The notes: generated from the sequence alone by a model not told the origin. 13,357 nucleotides of DNA from CAYNFH01 sp964396385 (GCA_964396385.1 CAYNFH010000181.1:1-13357), one strand, 5' to 3'. Shown: positions 8,048 through 13,357, numbered from the stretch's first letter. Numbers and translations: made by a program.

Positions 8048-8072
8048 ATTCCTTATTGTGCCATGGAAAGGC

Positions 8073-8103
8073 GTAGGGACGGCCTGCACAGGGCCGCCCC
8101 TAC
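8073..8103 (-). repeat. GTAGGGG hairpin overlapping the glycosyltransferase stop codon
   Basis: Arms at 8073-8084 and 8092-8103 are 12 bases long with a 7-base loop. Read as minus-strand RNA, the only non-Watson-Crick pair is a G·U wobble; in plus-strand RNA it would be an A·C mismatch. That asymmetry favours function in minus-strand transcripts. The TAG stop of the glycosyltransferase (8102-8100) is part of the arm. Only a short TTT run follows downstream, so this is not a textbook intrinsic terminator; it may be mRNA-stabilising or a GTAGGGG-type dispersed repeat. Confidence 0.65.
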
Positions 8104-9677
8104 ATATACTGTGCGATGACTCGCATGATCTCTCCGCGGAGCGGCGAGTCCTTTCGCACCTCCACGCGCAGGCCGAGCTTGTGGAGCTCCACGGGCTCGT
8201 AGAGCGGGGCGATGTGTGGGTTGCGCTCAGGGAGAGCGTAGTCACATTCGAGGTTTAGCGGGGTGACAAGGTCCGGCAAGCCGTAGTGGCTGCGGGTGTA
8301 CTCCCAGAAGTGCTCGCGCAGGTAGGCTGGCTGTTTGAACCGGTGTGTGGCGACAAAGGCGTCATTGAGGCCATACACGTCGAAGATGCGCCAGCGGGAG
8401 AAGTAGGGGAACTGTCCCGCCTCCGTCACGGCCGCCAGCGCGTGCTGCGGCGCGAGCGACGAAAGCGCGCGGCCCAGCTCCCCCATGGGCCTGTATGCGG
8501 CGTACATCAGGGTCTGGTCGTCCCGCACCCGGTTCAGCCGGCCGATGTTGCAGAACACCAGCAGTGCCGAGAGCAGAATCCAACTAATGGGTTGACGGGG
8601 GACGGAAGACGGAGGACGGACGGATTCTGAGTCCGTCACCCGTCTTCCGTCCCCCGTCAGATTAACGAGCGCTGTCGCCGCGAGGACGATCCACAGCACC
8701 ACAGACGGGAAGTAGTAGCGCCACTCCGGACTCACGATGGGCAGCACGGAGAGGAAATAGAGGCCGTAGACGGTGGCGGCGGCCAGGGATACTCGGTACC
8801 GCCAGCCTATGTCGCCCAGGGCGAGATAGACCAGGATGAGCCCCATGGGCAGCGCGGCGTAGGTGATCATGGTCAGGAAGTGGCCCCAGACGGCGTAGAT
8901 GAGGTGCGGGTCCGTGTAGATGGGCCGTGAGAAGCCGAGCTTCACGTACATAGGCAGCGGGAGGATTCGGCCGAAGTAGACCTGCTTCCACAGCAGGTAG
9001 AGGCCGCCCAGCACTACTAGGCCGGCCAGGTAGGCACGGGCCGGTGGCGCTGTAAGCCGGGATTTCCAGGACCCTTCCGGGGCGGACAGGAGCCTGGCGA
9101 CCATGGCGGCCAGACCCACGAGCAGGGCATCCGGCCGGGCGAGCGCGATCAGGACGGTAAGGGCCGCGAGTGACAGAGCAAGGCGCGGTGAGGTACGCGC
9201 ATCCGCACCGGAGGTAGCAATCAGGCAGACCACCAGGGCCAGAAACGCGGTCATCATCGTCTCCATGCCGTTGACCGCGTGGAATGGAAAGACCGGCGAA
9301 AACGCCAGTGCCAGTACCGGCAGGCCGAACCATTCCTTTGCGCTCGGGCGCGCCAGCCGGACGTAGAGGGCCGCGCTCGCGGCAAGCGTGAGCAGCGCAA
9401 ACAGCAGACCGGCGGCGCGGGCAGCCGTCTCAATGCCGGGGGTGACATACCGCGCGAGCACCAGGACCAGCACCCACAGGAGGCTGGTGAACCCTTCAAC
9501 CGGTCGGTCCCCCGCGTTCCAGACGATCCCGAATCCATCCCGAGCGTTCTCCGCGTAGCGGAAGTAGATGTAGGAGTCGTCCACGAACATCGGCCGGAAG
9601 TACCGCCAGCCGAGGGCAATGGTTACCGCCGCGCCGGCGAGGCAGGCCAGGGCGGAGAGGGTGTTGGCGCGTTTCAC
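8100..9677 (-). CDS. GT-C fold membrane glycosyltransferase (arabinofuranosyltransferase AftB-like)
   Basis: This 525-residue polytopic membrane protein has about ten hydrophobic segments. The N-terminal signature is FVDDSYIYFRYAENARDGFG (D33-D34), followed by NAGDRPVEGFTSLLW. It closely recalls the DD...FRYARN..G.G.V.N.G..VEG.T.. pattern of AftB-like GT-C transferases, which use a polyprenyl-phosphate sugar on the outer face of the inner membrane. The C-terminal part has EAGQFPYFSRWRIFDVYGLND (about 412-432), also typical of that group. The GTG start (9677) overlaps the MltA stop by four bases (GTGA), so the two are translationally coupled. About residues 340-362 (TGDGRRVTDSESVRPPSSV and on) are encoded by a palindromic repeat inserted in the gene, in a predicted loop. 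Donor and acceptor sugars are unknown. Confidence 0.75.
   Translation of the reverse strand: MKRANTLSALACLAGAAVTIALGWRYFRPMFVDDSYIYFRYAENARDGFGIVWNAGDRPVEGFTSLLWVLVLVLARYVTPGIETAARAAGLLFALLTLAASAALYVRLARPSAKEWFGLPVLALAFSPVFPFHAVNGMETMMTAFLALVVCLIATSGADARTSPRLALSLAALTVLIALARPDALLVGLAAMVARLLSAPEGSWKSRLTAPPARAYLAGLVVLGGLYLLWKQVYFGRILPLPMYVKLGFSRPIYTDPHLIYAVWGHFLTMITYAALPMGLILVYLALGDIGWRYRVSLAAATVYGLYFLSVLPIVSPEWRYYFPSVVLWIVLAATALVNLTGDGRRVTDSESVRPPSSVPRQPISWILLSALLVFCNIGRLNRVRDDQTLMYAAYRPMGELGRALSSLAPQHALAAVTEAGQFPYFSRWRIFDVYGLNDAFVATHRFKQPAYLREHFWEYTRSHYGLPDLVTPLNLECDYALPERNPHIAPLYEPVELHKLGLRVEVRKDSPLRGEIMRVIAQYM
8593..8659. repeat. Iterated-heptamer palindrome inside the glycosyltransferase coding sequence
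   Basis: Left arm 8593-8612 and right arm 8640-8659 are perfect 20-base reverse complements. An inner stem pairs 8616-8621 with 8631-8636 around a 9-base loop holding CGGATTCT (8621-8628, first base paired). The left arm is built from heptamers of type GRRGACG. The element keeps the host frame open and encodes a hydrophilic segment between two hydrophobic helices. Architecture and loop word match the intergenic elements elsewhere in the window, so it is best read as an insertion of the same class into a gene. Confidence 0.8.
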
Positions 9678-10813
9678 GGGCGGCTCCGCAGCAATGGGCG
9701 CAGCAGCAGGTACGAGAGCGTACCCAGCGAGTTGATGACGCCCGCTCGCGCGCCGGCCGCGGGACCGCTGCCCATGTAGTCGTCAACACGAGCAGGTCCC
9801 TTGATGGCGCTTCCCGCGTCCTGATCCAGCACAAAGCGAATGAGCTCCGGCGTGTGGAGCACCTGAACGGCCGCGGGGTTGGTCAGGCGCACCTGGATCA
9901 GCGCCAGAGCGCCTGGGGGCATCCATGCCTTGTCCGTGGCGATGGAGCGTTCCGGCGTGAGGGCCACCCCGATACTGCCGGTAGCCGGCGCCCCATGCGT
10001 CTCCCGGAAGAAGACGAAGCGCGGATTGCGCGGGAGGTAGACGCTCAGGTCCGCCGGATGGTCGTGAAAGTACTGCACTAGCCACGGCTGCGTTAGATCC
10101 TCCATGCGCACCTTGCCGGCGTCGACCAGCATCCGGCCAATACTGGCGTACGGCCAGTCCGTGTGGGCCGCGCTCGCCACGGTGACAAGTTGGCCAGCCG
10201 GAAGCTGGAGGCGAGCGGAGCCTTCCACCTGCGCCAAATAAGCTTCCAGCCGGTCCTTCAGCCAGAACGTCGCGGCGCGCCGGAGCGGACCGTTCTGCCA
10301 CTGCAGTCCGTCCGCGCCTTCGAGCTGCAGCCGGGTGGGGTGCGGGTGGGGCCAGGCGCCGAAGCCGGGCGGCAAGTGGAAGATAGGATAGCGGTACAAA
10401 GCGGAAGGGCGTCGGCTGGCGGCGTACAGCGGCTCAAAGTAGCCGGTGAAATGGACTTCGCTCCCGCCGGGCTGGAACAGAACGAACTCCTGTCTCACCG
10501 CCTCCCAAAGCTGATTCGCGGAATGCGCCTCTAGCAGTAGGCGCCGTAAGCGGAGCAGGCTCCGTCGTGCCCACTCCCGAGACACGCCGGTGCGTCCATG
10601 CAGGCGGCTGTAAGCCGCAGCGGCAGCGGTGGAGCGAAGATATCCGAGACTGCGGTCGATGGCTGCCAGCAGGGCGGCCCTGTCTCCCGGTCGACTCCAG
10701 AGCCGGTCGTCTATCGCATGGAGATTAGCGGGGACGAAGCGGCCTGGCTGCGCCTGTTGGGCGCGAGCGGGAACAAGGCAGAGGAGTAAGAGGATCAGCA
10801 GGATGCGCGGCAT
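9674..10813 (-). CDS. mltA: MltA-type lytic murein transglycosylase with 3D domain
   Basis: The 379-residue protein has a hydrophobic N-terminus with probable signal peptidase I cleavage near residue 18 (PARAQ); the Cys12 context lacks a good lipobox, unlike enterobacterial MltA. MltA domain signatures in order: FTGYFEP (122-128), VEGSARLQLP (196-205), YASIGRML (222-229) and NPRFVFFRE (263-271). The C-terminal 3D domain has QDAGSAIKGPARVDDYMGSG (331-350), whose conserved aspartates form the catalytic region. MltA enzymes cleave peptidoglycan glycan strands, forming 1,6-anhydromuramyl ends at the outer membrane or in the periplasm, which implies a diderm cell. The stop overlaps the start of the glycosyltransferase. 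The ATG at 10813 has no clear Shine-Dalgarno but begins the signal peptide. Confidence 0.9.
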   Translation of the reverse strand: MPRILLILLLLCLVPARAQQAQPGRFVPANLHAIDDRLWSRPGDRAALLAAIDRSLGYLRSTAAAAAYSRLHGRTGVSREWARRSLLRLRRLLLEAHSANQLWEAVRQEFVLFQPGGSEVHFTGYFEPLYAASRRPSALYRYPIFHLPPGFGAWPHPHPTRLQLEGADGLQWQNGPLRRAATFWLKDRLEAYLAQVEGSARLQLPAGQLVTVASAAHTDWPYASIGRMLVDAGKVRMEDLTQPWLVQYFHDHPADLSVYLPRNPRFVFFRETHGAPATGSIGVALTPERSIATDKAWMPPGALALIQVRLTNPAAVQVLHTPELIRFVLDQDAGSAIKGPARVDDYMGSGPAAGARAGVINSLGTLSYLLLRPLLRSRP

Positions 10814-10843
10814 ACCGCGCTGATCATACCATGGAGGGAAGGT

Positions 10844-10909
10844 GTTCAGGCGTTCAGGTGTTCAGGACCGGAATCCGAAACATCCGAAGACCTGAACGCC
10901 TGAATGCCC
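10844..10909. repeat. Iterated-octamer palindrome (GTTCAGGN family)
   Basis: GTTCAGGC, GTTCAGGT and GTTCAGGA stand in tandem at 10844-10867. Opposite them are CCTGAACG and CCTGAATG at 10891-10906. The perfect arm pairing is 14 bases (10845-10858 with 10891-10904). The loop contains GGAATCCGAA (10870-10879), the exact reverse complement of the loop word at 5025-5034, and a near-duplicate ATCCGAA nine bases later. It lies immediately after the PilZ stop and about 30 bases before the MltA start, where it could act as an mRNA processing or termination hairpin. Confidence 0.75.
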
Positions 10910-10913
10910 GTCT

Positions 10914-11339
10914 TTACTGGTCCAACGAGCCGAGGCCGTAGCCCAGCGCCGAGTCGTCCGTGATCCATCCGCTGCTGAACATCTGCAGGTATCGCTTGAG
11001 CTCCTGCTTCTCAGCATCAGAGAGGTTGACGAACCGTGCGCCGTAGCCATAGACCCCGTCCTTGCGGTACTCCTCGCGTACGATCTCGACTGAGAACCGC
11101 AGCCGCATGGTAGGCTGGGGGATCAGCTCCAGCTTCAGGCGGTCACGGGCACGCAGCCGCCGGCGGGTTGTGAAGAGCAGGCCGATGACACTGATGTTCA
11201 CGGACTTGCCCGGCACGTGGTCGCCGCAGTATGTGAAGACCAGGGGCCACGCCGCCGCGTACCGGGGCGCCGAGCGGCGCTCCGGCAGCAGGTTGGATGT
11301 GGCATACCCCAGTCCATCAGTTACCCAGTGAATGGACAT
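10914..11339 (-). CDS. PilZ domain protein, c-di-GMP-binding type
   Basis: The 141-residue single-domain protein carries both canonical PilZ ligand motifs. RxxxR is R22-S-A-P-R26 within PERRSAPRY, and [D/N]xSxxG is N48-I-S50-V-I-G53. The strand LKLELIPQ and the YGYGARFVNLSDAEKQELKRYL ending also fit the fold. PilZ proteins sense cyclic di-GMP and relay it to motility, secretion or polysaccharide machinery. ATG 11339 is chosen because GGAG lies six bases upstream; the frame continues to GTG 11405 through an ATG at 11384 with a cramped AAGG, so a protein 22 residues longer is possible. Its position ahead of MltA and the glycosyltransferase hints at envelope control, but a strong palindrome separates them. 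Confidence 0.88.
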   Translation of the reverse strand: MSIHWVTDGLGYATSNLLPERRSAPRYAAAWPLVFTYCGDHVPGKSVNISVIGLLFTTRRRLRARDRLKLELIPQPTMRLRFSVEIVREEYRKDGVYGYGARFVNLSDAEKQELKRYLQMFSSGWITDDSALGYGLGSLDQ

Positions 11340-11515
11340 ATAGAACTCCACCCGGGCGTCAGGGCCGCGTGAGGAACGTACCATCCTTATCAGATTCCGC
11401 GCCACAGATAAGCGCGCGGTACACTCTGTGTTCCACGTCTCACCTCTGCCGTGCCCCCGCGAATATGCAGGGACTGCACGGCGAAGCAGGAAATGCCGTA
11501 TTCTGCAAGGGCAGG

Positions 11516-11878
11516 CTACGTCCTGGCCCGCCCGCCCCGATGGGTGCGCTGGTCCCCGGGCTCCTCTTCCGTGCGCCAGCGATGGCGCCGCCGGGTGGCG
11601 AGCATTTCATTGCGTGCCTCCCGCGGATTCGTGGGCATGCCCATGCTCTCCATCTCGAAGGCATCCTCAAACACGTGGAGAGCCGCTTTGCGGACCAGCG
11701 GGCTGGGGTCTTTGGTGAGCGCGCTCACGTGCGGCAGGCACTGCTCGAAGGGTCCCCAACCCAGGCGGCACGGGCAGACACTCCGGGCCGCCCGAGCCCG
11801 CACCGCCTCGTCCGGCGAGTTCATCCCCTCCAGGATCTCCGCCACGTCCACACTCTCGTTGCTACAGTTGGATTCCAC
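11516..11878 (-). CDS. Small HEAT-repeat protein
   Basis: The 120-residue protein has two recognisable HEAT-type helical pairs. VDVAEILEGMNSPDEAVRAR (about residues 10-29) leads into AARSVCPC. ALTKDPSPLVRKAALHVFED (about 53-72) follows, with the D-P-x-V-R-x-x-A pattern typical of HEAT repeats. The linker CPCRLGWGPFEQCL with three cysteines is distinctive; I recall similar short proteins in environmental bacteria but know no function. The C-terminal third is Arg/Glu-rich and probably disordered. The GTG at 11878 follows GGAG at spacing six, and a second in-frame GTG nine codons later also precedes the repeat. It is codirectional with PilZ, 176 bases upstream. HEAT repeats mediate protein binding; the partner is unknown. 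Confidence 0.7.
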   Translation of the reverse strand: MESNCSNESVDVAEILEGMNSPDEAVRARAARSVCPCRLGWGPFEQCLPHVSALTKDPSPLVRKAALHVFEDAFEMESMGMPTNPREARNEMLATRRRHRWRTEEEPGDQRTHRGGRART

Positions 11879-11973
11879 TCTCTGCTCCGTTCGTGTACCT
11901 GTGACTCCCTATCGCCTCATCCATCCGATCTGGTAAAGGCACATGGTGAAGGCATGCAGATGTTCCGAGTGCC

Positions 11974-12009
11974 TTGACGGCGCGTACCACATGTGGTGCA
12001 CTGTACTAT
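11974..12009 (+). promoter_or_regulatory. Candidate operator/promoter of the HTH regulator
   Basis: A perfect 12-base palindrome ACCACATGTGGT (11986-11997) lies between TTGACG (11974-11979, a good -35) and TACTAT (12004-12009, -10-like). The 24-base spacing between these hexamers is too long for both to be used together, so the promoter assignment is uncertain. The palindrome sits 66 bases upstream of the GTG start, where an autoregulating antitoxin-type HTH dimer would be expected to bind. Confidence 0.4.
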
Positions 12010-12063
12010 GAATGGACAGCCCCTCCTTCGGAAGGCACTCTGGCTTGGAAGGTAGGTAGTTAC

Positions 12064-12342
12064 GTGAACAAGTATACAGGCAGCGACTTCGACGAATTCC
12101 TGCACCAGGAGGGTATCCTCAAGGAGGTGACCGCCCGCGCCCACAAGCGCCTCCCGGCGGTACAGGTGAACGAGGCGATGGAGAGATCTCGGATCACGAA
12201 ATCGCAGCTCGCCGAAAGGCTCCAGACCAGCCGCTCCCAGCTCGACCGTCTGCTCGACCCCGATAACACCTCTCTGACCCTCGAATCCCTGGAACGGTTG
12301 GCTGCCGCCGTGGGCAAGCAGTTGCGCATTGAGCTAGCCTAG
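12064..12342 (+). CDS. HTH (XRE-like) antitoxin-type regulator, without visible toxin
   Basis: The 92-residue protein begins with NKYTGSDFDEFLHQEGILKE, an N-terminus I associate with small XRE/Fis-type antitoxin regulators. It contains a helix-turn-helix at about residues 40-65 (ITKSQLAERLQTSRSQLDRL). It ends LTLESLERLAAAVGKQLRIELA, the usual last helix and strand of these regulators. GTG 12064 is chosen because GGAAGGTAGG lies upstream (12047-12056) and homologues, as I recall them, begin with the NKY motif; the frame is open back to 11974 without family-like sequence. Such regulators usually sit beside a HigB/RelE-type toxin gene. None is recognisable on either side here, so it is an orphan or its toxin has decayed. 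Autorepression through the upstream palindrome is likely. Confidence 0.8.
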   Translation: MNKYTGSDFDEFLHQEGILKEVTARAHKRLPAVQVNEAMERSRITKSQLAERLQTSRSQLDRLLDPDNTSLTLESLERLAAAVGKQLRIELA

Positions 12343-12376
12343 TACGTCAACACCTGTTTCGCCCTCTGCGCCGCAT

Positions 12377-12382
12377 TATACT
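12377..12382 (+). promoter_or_regulatory. Candidate -10 box upstream of the structured region
   Basis: TATACT, a 5/6 match to TATAAT, stands in otherwise GC-rich DNA 35 bases after the HTH gene. No convincing -35 is present at 16-18 bases. If used, transcription would start near 12389, at the beginning of the hairpin-rich stretch and the small peptide gene. Confidence 0.25.
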
Positions 12383-12388
12383 GTAGAG

Positions 12389-12876
12389 ATTGTACGCCGG
12401 CCCACTTGCCGGCTCCAACAACATAACGGGGTAGCTGACGTCTATGCGCCCGCCCTATCGAACGAGAACCCTCACGTGAAGAGGACCACCTCCTCCTGGG
12501 CGGGCGCATGCGTCGTTGCGCAGTAGCAGCAAGAACTCAAGAGGAAGCTCGGCCGGGGGGGACCGAGTGACGCAGGTCCCCAAAGCGCTCCCAACAGACT
12601 GCTCAAGAGCGCACGAAACTGGAACTTGGCCGCGGCCGAATTGCAGGCAGCCGCGCCGCGCGGCTGCGTTCCGGGGAATGCGGAAGGGGAGTGGGGAGGG
12701 CCGGCAGGGTGAGGCGACGCCCGGTCTACCAAGTTGCCGAACCGTTGCTTCCGCACCGGGCGGCGGAGGCTCGCCCGAGAGGCGGGTGAATGCGCCGATC
12801 AGGCGCAGAGGGCCGGGCCCTGGGCCACACAAGGCGTCATGGAATCGACATGGCTCAGAAGAAAGGAGCCAAGCAC
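12389..12876 (+). ncRNA. Candidate long structured RNA or leader preceding a small peptide gene
   Basis: No convincing coding sequence lies in this ~490-base stretch. Perfect stems are: 12396-12401/12408-12413 (6 bp); 12444-12455/12498-12509 (12 bp, enclosing 12481-12485/12491-12495); 12558-12564/12575-12581 (7 bp); 12585-12590/12607-12612 (6 bp); 12647-12655/12659-12667 (9 bp, 3-base loop); 12718-12725/12755-12762 (8 bp); and 12791-12796/12802-12807 (6 bp, 5-base loop). The self-complementary GGCCGCGGCC is at 12628-12637. They are non-overlapping and ordered, as in a modular RNA. High GC makes chance stems common, so this is a candidate only. It does not match RNase P RNA, tmRNA, SRP RNA or group II intron domain V as I know them. 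It could be an independent RNA or the 5' leader of the peptide at 12877. Boundaries are approximate. Confidence 0.4.
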
Positions 12877-12984
12877 ATGCACACGAACGCAAACACGTCC
12901 CCGCAGTCCCACCGGAAGGATTTCGAGATCTCCGCCGTCCTCCTGCCGTCGGCCCCGTTCTCCTGGACCAGTGGCACTGCATAG
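12877..12984 (+). CDS. Small 35-residue peptide, possible precursor peptide
   Basis: The peptide starts MHTNANTSPQSHRKDFEISA and ends VLLPSAPFSWTSGTA. It has one of the best Shine-Dalgarnos in the window (AAGAAAGGAG at 12859-12868, eight bases before the ATG). About 30 of its 34 internal codons end in G or C, as expected for a real gene here. The polar N-terminal half followed by a hydrophobic and Ser/Thr/aromatic tail resembles a leader-plus-core layout of ribosomally made modified peptides; DFEISAVLL loosely recalls the F-x-L-D leader motif of some lanthipeptide precursors. It has no cysteine and no obvious cleavage site, and no modifying enzyme is in the window. After the single UAG the same frame stays open to about 13212. 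Product function is unknown; a toxin, signal or leader peptide are alternatives. Confidence 0.5.
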   Translation: MHTNANTSPQSHRKDFEISAVLLPSAPFSWTSGTA

Positions 12985-13024
12985 AGGATGCCCGTCAGCC
13001 CCTGCGTCGGCGAAACCTGCACCC

Positions 13025-13051
13025 TTACCGCGCTTCTTGCGCTTACCGCGC
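13025..13051. repeat. Tandem nonamers, TTNNNGCGC word (copy 1)
   Basis: Three adjacent nine-base units: TTACCGCGC, TTCTTGCGC, TTACCGCGC. The same word family recurs 50 bases later in the same orientation. Unlike the palindromic elements, no inverted partner is seen here. Confidence 0.65.
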
Positions 13052-13101
13052 AACTCCAGAATCCTGCTCCTTTCGAGCTTGGAATGGGCCATACACCCCC
13101 C

Positions 13102-13128
13102 TTATTGCGCTTTCTGCGCTTTCTGCGC
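13102..13128. repeat. Tandem nonamers, TTNNNGCGC word (copy 2)
   Basis: Three adjacent nine-base units: TTATTGCGC, TTTCTGCGC, TTTCTGCGC. They are direct, not inverted, relative to the first cluster. The region around them (12985-13208) shows no supported gene; the frame continuing from the peptide's UAG runs through it. Confidence 0.65.
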
Positions 13129-13208
13129 AGCCTCTACCCATTACCACACCCACGCCGATGGCCAACCAGCGGTGCCGCCGCTCCTCCCATTCGCCTGATT
13201 TGGCTTAT

Positions 13209-13357
13209 TTGAGACAACGATCTCACTCCCTCGTCTCCGGATTCCGGACTCACGACTCACGACTCACGACTCCAGAATCGCGGCGCCACCGCGCCATTTT
13301 GAGACAATGTCTCACTCCGTCCACTCCGGATGCCGGTCTCCCGACTCACGACTCCCG
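13209..13357. repeat. Direct repeat of period 90 with internal GACTCAC heptamers (runs off window end)
   Basis: Unit 1 (13209-13298) and unit 2 (13299 to the end, incomplete) both begin TTGAGACAA. Both continue through TCTCACTCC, an ACTCCGGATTCC-like stretch and GACTCAC heptamers. Unit 1 has three exact heptamers plus a partial one (13247-13273); unit 2 has two (13343-13356). Unit 2 also contains the perfect small hairpin TGAGAC-AAT-GTCTCA at 13300-13314. The heptamers are the same word family as at 424-494. The window ends inside unit 2, so copy number is unknown. Confidence 0.75.

Noticed and set aside
11943..12011. 22-codon frame MVKACRCSECLDGAYHMWCT.. with four cysteines
   Set aside because: It overlaps the palindrome and promoter-like region, has a cramped AAAGG only three bases from the ATG, and is short enough to be chance.
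12389..12876. RNase P RNA, tmRNA, SRP RNA or group II intron
   Set aside because: The conserved cores I know for these (for example GAGGAAAGTCC, the tmRNA 5' end, the SRP GGAAGGAAGCAGCC loop, intron domain V) are absent on both strands.
12799..13092. 97-codon open frame on the minus strand over the peptide gene
   Set aside because: Low-complexity Arg/Gly-rich product with no family features; the plus-strand peptide has the better start signal.
13247..13273. Possible CRISPR-like array
   Set aside because: Units are seven bases with no unique spacers; this is a short tandem word, not a repeat-spacer array.

Overview
The window is GC-rich bacterial DNA with dense, compact genes. Secreted proteins with signal peptides, an MltA-type murein transglycosylase, a PilZ domain and a slipin/NfeD pair point to a diderm (Gram-negative-type) bacterium. 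Many intergenic spaces carry iterated-word palindromes, a habit I associate with environmental lineages such as Armatimonadota, Planctomycetota or Chloroflexota. The phylum cannot be fixed from this sequence, and I see no rRNA, tRNA, transposase or CRISPR array.

Layout. Positions 1-1377 (+) hold the end of an NfeD-family membrane protease followed by a slipin, a classic membrane-quality pair. Positions 1439-2010 (-) hold a DUF433/DUF5615 toxin-antitoxin pair. Positions 2119-4344 (-) encode a large secreted PHP-type metallohydrolase (CehA/McbA-like). Running away from it (+) are a small unknown acidic/basic protein (4479-4973) and a secreted clan GH-A-like glycoside hydrolase (5137-7374). Positions 7376-11878 form a minus-strand run: HEAT-repeat protein, PilZ protein, MltA transglycosylase, a GT-C membrane glycosyltransferase translationally coupled to MltA, and a histidine phosphatase. 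The envelope theme (murein cleavage, lipid-linked sugar transfer, c-di-GMP sensing) is plausible but inferred. Positions 12064-12342 (+) encode a lone HTH antitoxin-like regulator behind a 12-bp palindrome.

The last kilobase is the least ordinary part. A stretch of about 490 nt (12389-12876) has many perfect hairpins and no convincing gene. It runs straight into a strong Shine-Dalgarno and a 35-residue peptide gene (12877-12984) that looks like a small secreted or modified peptide precursor. The same reading frame continues past its single UAG into a short Cys/Thr-containing stretch. Repeat DNA follows.

A second theme runs through the window: palindromic elements built from 7-, 8- or 9-base words repeated about three times per arm (GACTCNN, GRRGACG, GTTCAGGN, CACAGAGNA; the direct-repeat nonamer is TTNNNGCGC). 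Several share the loop word CGGATTCC although their arms differ. One lies in frame inside the glycosyltransferase gene, and two others overlap stop codons of neighbouring genes. This looks like one element architecture with interchangeable words.
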